From: DATAUK01 sp036268295
Lineage (GTDB): Bacteria; Actinomycetota; Actinomycetes; JAFAQI01
NCBI GenBank assembly: GCA_036268295.1
Contig: DATAUK010000058.1
Location: 1-26,139, forward strand
DNA: 26,139 nt
Direction of reading: 5' to 3'
Numbering within the stretch: the stretch's first letter is position 1; the number at the start of each line of letters is the position of its first letter. Made by a program: the position numbers and the translations under genes. Below the pieces are notes generated by a model. It was not told where the DNA came from. It saw only the letters and a program-made list of their open reading frames with translations, and did no database searches. Below, one piece after another: positions 1 to 6,626 of the stretch.

Positions 1-404
1 CCCGCCTGCTCGCCCTCGAGGCGCAGATCGGCAGGTGGATCGAGGCGCATCGGCCGGACGTCGTCGCGGTGTAACGGGTGTTCAGCCAGCACAACGTCCG
101 GACCGTGATGGGCACCGCGCAGGCAGCCGCGGTGGCGATCACGACGGCCGCTCGGGCCGGCATCCCGGTCGCGCTGCACACGCCCAGCGAGGTGAAGGCC
201 GCGGTGACCGGATCCGGCCGCGCCGACAAGGCGCAGGTCGGCGCGATGGTGCGACGGGTGCTCGGCCTGGCCACCGTCCCGCGACCGGCCGACACCGCCG
301 ACGCGCTCGCCCTCGCGATCTGCCAGATCTGGCGTGGAAGCGCACTGGTCCGGCTCGAGCAGGCGAGCGCGGCGAGCCGCTCGCCGGTGCGGGTGGCGAC
401 GTGA
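1..404 (+). pseudogene. ruvC: RuvC Holliday junction resolvase, 5'-truncated by window and interrupted by in-frame TAA
   Basis: RuvC is the endonuclease that cuts Holliday junctions held by RuvAB. The frame beginning at base 3 reads RLLALEAQIGRWIEAHRPDVVAV, then a TAA stop at 72-74, then RVFSQHNVRTVMGTAQA and the conserved HTPSEVKAAVTG and ADTADALALAI segments, ending at TGA 402-404. Family members read V-A-(V/I)-E-R-V-F-S-Q here, so the stop falls exactly on the catalytic glutamate (Glu66 in E. coli RuvC). The two downstream acidic residues (codons at 291 and 300) are intact. The first catalytic aspartate lies before the window. A GAA to TAA single-base change explains the stop. Restart at GTG 78 would give 108 residues lacking two of four catalytic acids. 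The tail overlaps ruvA by GTGA. It is either a real pseudogene or a base-call error; the surrounding frame is otherwise undamaged. Confidence 0.85.
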
Positions 405-1024
405 TCGCGTCCGTGTCGGGGATGGTCCTCGCCATCACCGGCGAGGCGGCGGTGATCGAGGTGGGCGGCGTCGGACTCGCGGTGCAGTGCACCCCCGCGA
501 CCCTCGCCACCCTGCGCGCTGGCGCCGGGGCGAGACTCGCGACCAGCCTGGTCGTCCGTGAGGACTCGCTGACCCTTTTCGGATTCGCCAGTGACGACGA
601 ACGCGGCGTTTTCGAGACCCTCCAGGGGGTGAGCGGAGTTGGGCCGCGCCTGGCCCAGGCGGTGCTTGCCGCGCACTCACCGGATGCGGTCCGCGCTGCT
701 GTCGCGACCGAGGACGTCGGCGCGCTGATGTTGGTGGCCGGGGTCGGTCGCAAGGGCGCGCAGCGGCTGGTCCTCGAGCTGAAGGACAAGCTGGGTACGA
801 CGGCTACCTCCGCGACCATCCTGCGGCTGCCCGGCCGGGACGGCCCCGGTCTCTGGCGTGACCAGCTCCGCGCCGCCCTGATCGGGCTCGGATGGGCCGG
901 CCGCGAGGTCGATGACGCCCTCGCCGCGGTTGGCCCCGAGGCAGAGGCGGCGCTTGCGGTCGGTGACACTCCCGACGTGGCGGCGCTGCTCAAGACCTGC
1001 CTGCAGATGCTGAGCCGGGCATGA
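401..1024 (+). CDS. ruvA: Holliday junction branch migration protein RuvA
   Basis: RuvA is the tetrameric DNA-binding subunit that grips Holliday junctions and loads RuvB helicase rings. The 207-residue product has the family length (about 200). The OB-fold N-terminal domain spans about residues 1-62 (IASVSG start, VREDSLTLFGF end). Two helix-hairpin-helix motifs follow: GVSGVGPRLAQAVL near 77-89 and VAGVGRKGAQRLVLELKDK near 112-130. A flexible linker leads to the C-terminal RuvB-contact domain, about 150-207. The start is GTG 401, which overlaps the ruvC stop as GTGA and gives the family's usual N-terminus; the open frame continues upstream only as a shadow of ruvC. The stop overlaps the ruvB ATG by ATGA, so ruvA and ruvB are probably translationally coupled. 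Confidence 0.96.
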   Translation: MIASVSGMVLAITGEAAVIEVGGVGLAVQCTPATLATLRAGAGARLATSLVVREDSLTLFGFASDDERGVFETLQGVSGVGPRLAQAVLAAHSPDAVRAAVATEDVGALMLVAGVGRKGAQRLVLELKDKLGTTATSATILRLPGRDGPGLWRDQLRAALIGLGWAGREVDDALAAVGPEAEAALAVGDTPDVAALLKTCLQMLSRA

Positions 1025-2154
1025 ACCCACGAGCCAACGGCGAGATCGTCTCGGCGCTGGCCGACGACGACGACGAGGTCGTCGACGCGGCGTTGCGCCC
1101 CAAGCGGCTCGCGGACTTCGTCGGCCAGGAACGGGTCCGGGAGCAGCTCTCGCTGGTCATCGACGCCGCGAAGGGCCGGGGCCGCGTGCCCGACCACGTG
1201 CTGCTGGCCGGTTCGCCCGGGCTCGGCAAGACGACGCTGGCGATGATCATCGCCGCCGAGCTCGGCGCTCCGCTGCGGATCACGAGCGGTCCGGCGATTG
1301 AGCGGGCCGGTGACCTTGCCGCGCTGCTCTCCACGCTCGCCGAGGGCGAGGTGCTGTTCCTCGACGAGATCCACCGGATGGCGCGGCCGGCCGAGGAGAT
1401 GCTCTACGTCGCGATGGAGGACTTCCGGGTCGACGTCGTCGTCGGCAAGGGGCCTGGCGCGACCGCGATCCCGCTGGACGTCGCGCCATTCACGCTGGTC
1501 GGCGCGACGACGAGGTCAGGCATGCTGCCGGGGCCGCTTCGTGACCGGTTCGGGTTCGTCGCGCGGCTCGACTTCTACAGTCCGGCCGAGCTCGAGCAGG
1601 TCCTCACCCGAAGCGCGACGCTGCTCGGCGTCGATCTGACCCCAGAGGGTGCGTCGGAGATCGCTCGCCGGGCCCGCGGCACACCGCGGATCGCCAACCG
1701 GCTGCTTCGCCGCGTCCGCGACTATGCCGAGGTCCGCGCGGATGGCCGGGTCACCCGCGAGATCGCGCGGGCGGCGCTGCAGGTCTACGAGGTCGACGAG
1801 CTCGGCCTCGACCGGCTCGACCACGCCGTGCTCGAGGCCCTGATGCGCCGGTTCGGCGGCGGCCCGGTAGGGCTGTCAACCCTGGCCGTGGCGGTCGCGG
1901 AGGAGCCGGAGACGATCGAGACTGTCGCCGAGCCCTTCCTGGTGCGGGCGGGCCTACTGGCACGAACCCCGCGCGGTCGAATCGCGACGCCGGCAGCGTG
2001 GGCCCATCTCGGTTTGCGGCCACCGGCCGTGGCTGGGGTGAGCCCCGCGTTGTTCGACCTCGACGCCTATGACGCTGGCATCGCCGATGGTGCGGTCATC
2101 ATCGACGGTGTCGGTGAGGACGAACCGGGCCCCTCCGGCGGCGGTGACACGTAG
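1021..2154 (+). CDS. ruvB: Holliday junction branch migration ATPase RuvB
   Basis: RuvB is the hexameric AAA+ motor that drives branch migration with RuvA. The 377-residue protein shows Walker A GSPGLGKTT at about 64-72, Walker B LFLDEIH at 112-118, the sensor-1 region VGATTRSGMLPGPLRDRFG at 160-178 with the arginine finger in PLRDRF, sensor-2 GTPRIANRLLRR at 220-231, and the C-terminal winged-helix segment ending RTPRGRIAT near 315-323. Walker A has serine where most RuvB have proline (GPPGLGKT); this position is not catalytic. About 50 residues follow the winged helix, with a Gly/Asp/Glu-rich end, longer than in E. coli. The ATG at 1021 overlaps the ruvA stop. Its own TAG stop lies inside a candidate promoter for yajC. 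Confidence 0.97.
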   Translation: MNPRANGEIVSALADDDDEVVDAALRPKRLADFVGQERVREQLSLVIDAAKGRGRVPDHVLLAGSPGLGKTTLAMIIAAELGAPLRITSGPAIERAGDLAALLSTLAEGEVLFLDEIHRMARPAEEMLYVAMEDFRVDVVVGKGPGATAIPLDVAPFTLVGATTRSGMLPGPLRDRFGFVARLDFYSPAELEQVLTRSATLLGVDLTPEGASEIARRARGTPRIANRLLRRVRDYAEVRADGRVTREIARAALQVYEVDELGLDRLDHAVLEALMRRFGGGPVGLSTLAVAVAEEPETIETVAEPFLVRAGLLARTPRGRIATPAAWAHLGLRPPAVAGVSPALFDLDAYDAGIADGAVIIDGVGEDEPGPSGGGDT

Positions 2155-2157
2155 ACT
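2152..2157 (+). promoter_or_regulatory. Candidate -10 element (TAGACT) for yajC-secD-secF
   Basis: TAGACT fits the actinobacterial TANNNT -10 consensus and recurs before relA. It overlaps the ruvB TAG stop and lies about 60 bases before the yajC start, giving a plausible transcript start near 2164. No convincing -35 hexamer is visible, so this is a pattern-based call. Confidence 0.4.
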
Positions 2158-2219
2158 CGCGTTCCGGCTGACCGGCCCACCTCGCCGGGCTGACCTCAAG
2201 TGATGGAGGACCAGAACCG

Positions 2220-2762
2220 GTGCACACAAGCCTCACGCTGATTCACCATGCCTTGGCGCTCGGTGCGTCGACCACCCCCACGAAGAAGAAGGGCAGCAGC
2301 GCCTACTCGATCCTTTTTCTGGTCGCAATCTTCGCGCTCGTCTACGTCTTCTTCCTCCGTCCGCAGCGCAATCGGCAACGCGCCTCCGCGGCGCAGCGCC
2401 GCAAGGCCGACGTCGGCGACGAGGTGACGACAACCTCAGGTTTGATCGCCACCGTGATCGCGGTCGAGGACGACTTCCTGACTCTTCAGATCGCGCCAGG
2501 GGTGAACTGCCGGTATGTGCCGGCGGCGATCCTGCGGGTCAACGGCGGCGATGACGAGCCCGAAGACACCGAGACCGAGCGCGATGTCTCAACCCACGAG
2601 GTCATCGACGTACCAGACGCGGATGAACCCAGCACCGCCCAGCACAGTGATATCGATGAAGACAGCAACACCGAGCCCCCCGACGTCAGCCCGGACCTGA
2701 CCGACGGTACGACGGACCCGACCATGACTGACAAGACAGCAACCGACAAGACAGACCCCTGA
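2220..2762 (+). CDS. yajC: Preprotein translocase subunit YajC
   Basis: YajC is a small single-pass membrane protein that associates with SecDF and the SecYEG channel. The 180-residue product has a short N-terminus, one hydrophobic segment at about 28-46 (SAYSILFLVAIFALVYVFF), the hallmark FFLRPQ...R basic boundary, and then the conserved small soluble domain (VGDEVTTTSGLIATVIAVEDDFLTLQI). After about residue 110 comes an acidic Asp/Glu/Thr/Pro-rich tail of roughly 70 residues that ends in two copies of T-D-K-T; typical YajC is about 90-120 residues, so the tail is an extension. GTG 2220 is the start, with GGAGG at 2205-2209. It sits directly upstream of secD and secF as in most actinobacteria. 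Confidence 0.93.
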   Translation: MHTSLTLIHHALALGASTTPTKKKGSSAYSILFLVAIFALVYVFFLRPQRNRQRASAAQRRKADVGDEVTTTSGLIATVIAVEDDFLTLQIAPGVNCRYVPAAILRVNGGDDEPEDTETERDVSTHEVIDVPDADEPSTAQHSDIDEDSNTEPPDVSPDLTDGTTDPTMTDKTATDKTDP

Positions 2763-2835
2763 CGAGGCGGCACCGGCGTAACGAGGCCGGACCTCGGCAG
2801 GTTCGCACCGTTTTCGAGTTGGAAGGCAGATCGCA

Positions 2836-4716
2836 GTGGCAGCACCGGTTAAGCAGCGTCCGGGGCGTTATCTCGGGTTCGTCGCGCTGGTCCTCGTCGC
2901 GCTCTACCTCGGCGTCTTCCTCGGGCCGGCCTCGACGCCGAAGCTCGGGCTCGACCTGCGCGGCGGCACCCAGGTCACGCTGACCGCTCAGCCGATCGCC
3001 GGCGGCAAGGTCACCAAGAGCGCGCTCAACCAGGCGGTCGCAATCATCCGTAAGCGTGCCAACGGGCTCGGCGTCGGCGGCGCCGACGTCAGCACCCAGG
3101 GCAATGACAACATCGTGGTGGCGGTGCCGGGTGGCACCCATGACCAGGTCGTCAAGACGATCGGTCAGACCGCGCTGCTCCGGTTCCGCCAGGTGATGGC
3201 GCTCGAAGCAGGGGTTCCGGCCCCTGCGGCGTCAACCTCGGCGTCTCCCTCAGCCACTCCGAGCAGCAAGGCGAGCGGCAAGGCTAAGTCCGGCGGCAAG
3301 AAGTCGGGTGGCAAGAAGTCTAAGTCACCGAAGAATTCGAGCAGCAAGGCGAAGTCGTCCTCCGGCGATGCGCTGGCATCGGTGCTCGAGAAGCCGGCCG
3401 CGACCGGTTCGGCAACGCCGACACCTACCGTGACCCCGGCACCGGCAACTTCATCGGCGCCGGCCGCGGCTTCGTCCGCTACTCCAGCGGCCTCACCGAA
3501 CCCGACATCGTCCTCGGCGGCGACGAACGCGACGACCGACACGCCGCTGCCGGGCAGCCAGTCAGCGACCTTGACCTCGGCGTTCGGGAAGTCCTTCGCC
3601 AACTGGAACTGCTTGACGCAGAACAATCCCACTCGAGGTGCGGATAATCCGGCGGACTACATCATCGCGTGCGACAGCACCGGCACGAAATACCTGCTCG
3701 GGCCAGCGGTGATCGAGGGCACCGACGTGAAGTCGGCTAGCTCGGGTCTCGACCCGACATCGGGGACCCAGTGGGTGGTCAACCTGACGTTCAACGGCAA
3801 GGGCTCGAGCGCGTGGTACGCCATCACGAAGAAGACCTACGAGGTCAACAACGGCCAGCCCAGCCAGGAAGGGTCGTGCCAACCGCCTAAGGGCTGCGAC
3901 GCGGTGGGCATCGTCCTCGATGGTGTGGTGCAGTCCGCGCCGTACAGCGAGACAGACGGCATTCCCGGCGGCAGCGCCGAGATCTCCGGAAGCTTCACCG
4001 AGTCGGACGCGAACACCCTCGCTGACACCCTCAAGTACGGTGCGCTTCCGCTGAAGTTCAGCGACTCCGACGTCCAGACGGTGTCCGCGACGCTCGGAGC
4101 CGCACAGCTTCGCGGCGGCCTGATCGCCGGCATCATCGGCCTCGGCCTGGTCGTCATCTTCTCGCTGCTCTACTACCGCGCGCTTGGCCTCGTGACGGTC
4201 GGCAGCCTCGCGGTGTCCGGGCTGATTCTGTACGCCGCGACGGTGCTACTGGGTCATTCCTCGGTCGGCTACACCCTGTCGCTGCCCGGTATCGCCGGAT
4301 TCATCGTGGCGGTCGGCATCACCGCCGACAGCTTTGTCGTGTTCTTCGAGCGACTTCGTGACGAGATCCGCGACGGCCGACGGCTACGCAGTGGCGTTGA
4401 CCGGGCGTGGCCGCGGGCTCGGCGCACCATCCTGTCGGCCGACACGGTGTCGCTGCTCGCCGCGGTGATCCTCTACGCCGTGTCGATCGGCGACGTCCGA
4501 GGCTTCGCCTTCACCCTCGGCCTGTCGACGATCTCCGACCTGTTCATCGTCTTCTTCTTCACCAAGCCGCTGCTGATGGTGCTCGCCAAGGTGCCCGCGT
4601 TCGACTCAGGCAAGACCTGGACCGGCGTCGGCAAGGCACGCGCAGGTGTCGCCCGTGACGCCGAGCCGGATCGACCTGCCAGACCCGGCCGTCGGCCGCG
4701 GACCAGGGAGGCCTGA
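2836..4716 (+). CDS. secD: Protein translocase subunit SecD
   Basis: SecD works with SecF to pull secreted proteins across the membrane using proton motive force. The 626-residue protein has TM1 at about 12-30, the conserved LGLDLRGGTQV motif at 37-47, a large extracytoplasmic P1 region, and five C-terminal membrane segments from about residue 430 onward, including VGITADSFVVFFERLRDE, the actinobacterial form of the conserved TM4 region. Residues 126-242 are a low-complexity insertion within P1, annotated separately. The start is GTG 2836 with GGAAGG at 2821-2826. The 73 bases after yajC hold only a 5-bp hairpin (2782-2796) with no T-run. The next gene, secF, begins 1 base after the stop, so SecD and SecF are probably made in equal amounts. 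Confidence 0.96.
   Translation: MAAPVKQRPGRYLGFVALVLVALYLGVFLGPASTPKLGLDLRGGTQVTLTAQPIAGGKVTKSALNQAVAIIRKRANGLGVGGADVSTQGNDNIVVAVPGGTHDQVVKTIGQTALLRFRQVMALEAGVPAPAASTSASPSATPSSKASGKAKSGGKKSGGKKSKSPKNSSSKAKSSSGDALASVLEKPAATGSATPTPTVTPAPATSSAPAAASSATPAASPNPTSSSAATNATTDTPLPGSQSATLTSAFGKSFANWNCLTQNNPTRGADNPADYIIACDSTGTKYLLGPAVIEGTDVKSASSGLDPTSGTQWVVNLTFNGKGSSAWYAITKKTYEVNNGQPSQEGSCQPPKGCDAVGIVLDGVVQSAPYSETDGIPGGSAEISGSFTESDANTLADTLKYGALPLKFSDSDVQTVSATLGAAQLRGGLIAGIIGLGLVVIFSLLYYRALGLVTVGSLAVSGLILYAATVLLGHSSVGYTLSLPGIAGFIVAVGITADSFVVFFERLRDEIRDGRRLRSGVDRAWPRARRTILSADTVSLLAAVILYAVSIGDVRGFAFTLGLSTISDLFIVFFFTKPLLMVLAKVPAFDSGKTWTGVGKARAGVARDAEPDRPARPGRRPRTREA
3211..3561 (+). repeat. Low-complexity insertion inside secD (Lys-rich then Pro/Ala/Ser/Thr-rich)
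   Basis: This in-frame segment encodes about residues 126-242 of SecD. The first part contains repeated S-G-G-K-K and S-K units (residues 145-173, strongly positive); the second is a run of P, A, S and T (residues 187-236). It carries no recognisable domain and sits in the periplasm-equivalent P1 region. Base composition differs from its flanks (more AAG, TCG and ACC codons). Low-complexity inserts occur in other actinobacterial SecD proteins, but the length here is notable. Confidence 0.8.
4705..4711 (+). promoter_or_regulatory. Shine-Dalgarno AGGGAGG that sets the secF start
   Basis: AGGGAGG lies six bases before ATG 4718 and inside the last codons of secD. It decides for ATG 4718 over an upstream in-frame GTG at 4646 that would add 24 residues overlapping secD. 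Confidence 0.8.
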
Positions 4717-4717
4717 G

Positions 4718-6010
4718 ATGGCGCGCAAAGGCAAGGGCGAGTCGCTTGCCACCCGGCTCTATCGCGGCGAGGTGTCCTGGGACTTCATCGGGCGCCGGCG
4801 CCGGTGGTACGCGTTGTCCGGGCTGGTGATGCTCATCGGCATCCTCAGCCTGGCGATCCAGGGGCTGAACCCGTCGATCGACTTCAAGGGCGGCGCGGAG
4901 TTCCAAGGCCCGCTCAACGGTCACAGCATCACTCAGGTCAAGTCGGTGGTGAGCGGCATCGGAGTCAACCCCGATGTCTCCCAGGTGACCGGAAGCGGCT
5001 CGGACCAGCGGTTCAACATCGAGACCGCGACCCTGACCAATGACTCGATCGCCCAGGTCGAGCAGGCGCTTGCTACCGAGGTCGGCGTTGCGAACGCCAA
5101 GATCGATATCACGACTGTCGGCTCGACCTGGGGAAGCGAGATCACCCACAAGGCAGTCGAGGGTCTGATCATCTTCCTGGTTGCCGTGAGTGGCTATCTC
5201 TCGATCCGGTTCGAGTGGAAGATGGCGCTCGCGGCGATGATCGCACTGCTCCACGACCTGGTGATCACGGCAGGGATCTATTCACTGTCCGGCCTTCAGG
5301 TCAGCCCGTCGACCGTCATCGCGCTGCTCACGATCCTGGGTTATTCGCTCTATGACACGGTCGTCGTCTTCGACAAGGTCCGGGAAAACACCGCGGGAAT
5401 TGCCGGTGGCAGCAAGATGACGTTCAGCCAGGCGACCAACCTGGCGGTCAACCAGACCCTGGTCCGATCGATCAACACCTCGATCATCGCGCTGCTGCCG
5501 GTGTTGGGCCTGCTCGTCATCGGTGCCGGGCTGCTCGGTGCCGGCTCGCTCGACGACCTCTCGGTCGCGCTCTTCATCGGCCTGGCCTCCGGTGCCTACT
5601 CCTCGATCTTCATCGCCTCGCCGCTGTTGTGCGACTTCAAGGAGCGCGAGCCGACCTACCAGCAGCTCGCGAAACGGGTCGCCAGCCGCCGGATCAAGGA
5701 AGCAAGCGGGGTCGGGGCGCTCGAGCCGGCAACCGTCGGCGCTCCGCTCGCCGTCCGGACGTCGAGTGTTGCGCCGGCCGCGCCTGCGCCCGAGGTACGC
5801 CGTCCCATCGAAGCGGGAGACTCCGGACCGAGCGAGCCGGCCGAAGATCGTCTCGAGCCGGCTGATGACGAGCTGTTGGACGTCCCAGTCGTCGAACGCC
5901 GGCAGGGAGTGCCACCGCGAACCGGCGCCAGACCTACCCAGCAACGCCGCAGGTCCACTCGTGGCGGCCGGCCGGGTGGTCGCGGCGGCAAGTCACGCAA
6001 ACGCCGGTGA
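4718..6010 (+). CDS. secF: Protein translocase subunit SecF
   Basis: SecF partners SecD in the proton-driven late step of protein export. The 430-residue product has TM1 at about 31-49, the conserved PSIDFKGGAEF motif at 52-62, an extracytoplasmic P4 domain, and five further membrane segments carrying the family signatures ALLHDLVITAG and LGYSLYDTVVVFDKVREN. The cytoplasmic C-terminus after about residue 315 is long: Ala/Pro/Glu-rich, then strongly basic (QQRRRSTRGGRPGG and a final KSRKRR). Such a tail could touch nucleic acid or the ribosome, but this is inference. ATG 4718 is chosen because of the strong Shine-Dalgarno sequence. The stop overlaps the apt GTG as GTGA. Confidence 0.95.
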   Translation: MARKGKGESLATRLYRGEVSWDFIGRRRRWYALSGLVMLIGILSLAIQGLNPSIDFKGGAEFQGPLNGHSITQVKSVVSGIGVNPDVSQVTGSGSDQRFNIETATLTNDSIAQVEQALATEVGVANAKIDITTVGSTWGSEITHKAVEGLIIFLVAVSGYLSIRFEWKMALAAMIALLHDLVITAGIYSLSGLQVSPSTVIALLTILGYSLYDTVVVFDKVRENTAGIAGGSKMTFSQATNLAVNQTLVRSINTSIIALLPVLGLLVIGAGLLGAGSLDDLSVALFIGLASGAYSSIFIASPLLCDFKEREPTYQQLAKRVASRRIKEASGVGALEPATVGAPLAVRTSSVAPAAPAPEVRRPIEAGDSGPSEPAEDRLEPADDELLDVPVVERRQGVPPRTGARPTQQRRRSTRGGRPGGRGGKSRKRR

Positions 6011-6540
6011 GCCCGCTCGACCTCGACGCGCTGCTGCGGTCGCGGGTCCGCGAGATTCCTGACTTCCCGGAGCCGGGAGTCAGCTTCAAGGACATCACGC
6101 CGTTGCTGGCCGACCACACCGCGTTCGCCGGCGTCATCGACGCGATCGTCGGCCATCACGGCCGTGGCACGATCGAGAAGGTCGCCGGCATCGAAGCGCG
6201 CGGGTTCATCCTCGCGGCCGCAGTTGCCTACCATTTCGGGGCCGGCTTCGTGCCGGTTCGCAAGGCCGGCAAGCTGCCGAGCTCGACGTACTCCGAGTCC
6301 TACTCCCTGGAGTACGGCGAGGCCACGATCGAGGTGCACCGCGACGCCTTCGTGCCGGGCGAGCGGGTGCTGCTCGTTGACGACGTACTTGCCACCGGCG
6401 GGACGGTTGCCGCCGCGGTCAACCTGGTCGAACGCGCCGGTGCGGAGGTCGCCGGCTGCAGCGTGCTGCTGGAGCTGAGCTTCCTGCACGGCCGCGATCG
6501 CCTCGCCGACCTCGACGTCCACTCGCTGCTGACCTACTGA
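6007..6540 (+). CDS. apt: Adenine phosphoribosyltransferase
   Basis: This cytosolic enzyme salvages adenine with PRPP to give AMP. The 177-residue protein is of family length. The N-terminus carries REIPDFPEPGVSFKDITPLL (15-34), typical of APRT; GIEARGFILAAAVA (61-74) and PVRKAGKLP (83-91) form substrate-binding parts; the PRPP loop is VLLVDDVLATGGT at 121-133. GTG 6007 overlaps the secF stop. Sitting between secF and relA is the conserved actinobacterial order and places purine salvage beside (p)ppGpp metabolism, which itself draws on and regulates purine nucleotides. Confidence 0.96.
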   Translation: MSPLDLDALLRSRVREIPDFPEPGVSFKDITPLLADHTAFAGVIDAIVGHHGRGTIEKVAGIEARGFILAAAVAYHFGAGFVPVRKAGKLPSSTYSESYSLEYGEATIEVHRDAFVPGERVLLVDDVLATGGTVAAAVNLVERAGAEVAGCSVLLELSFLHGRDRLADLDVHSLLTY

Positions 6541-6589
6541 CAGGCCTCGCCGGATCGTCGATCGGGAACGCCCGGGACGCCGAAATCGT

Positions 6590-6595
6590 TAGACT
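6590..6595 (+). promoter_or_regulatory. Candidate -10 element (TAGACT) for relA
   Basis: TAGACT in the 86-base gap between apt and relA, about 31 bases before the GTG start. It is the same hexamer as upstream of yajC. No clear -35 is seen at the expected distance. Confidence 0.45.
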
Positions 6596-6626
6596 TGGCA
6601 ACGAGTCTTGCGAAGGGTGGTGAGGC

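Noticed and set aside
35..400. N-terminal extension of ruvA running through ruvC
   Set aside because: The extension is Arg/Gly-rich shadow sequence; RuvA homologues start at the residues encoded from 401.
139..1374. Minus-strand open frame of 411 codons opposite ruvC, ruvA and ruvB
   Set aside because: Low-complexity Ser/Arg/Ala content and full overlap with three recognised genes.
2730..2754. Two copies of GACAAGACAG at the end of yajC
   Set aside because: A 15-base in-frame tandem repeat in a disordered tail; too small to call an element.
2782..2796. Small hairpin CGAGG-CCGGA-CCTCG between yajC and secD
   Set aside because: Only a 5-bp stem with no adjacent T-run; yajC and secD are expected to be co-transcribed.
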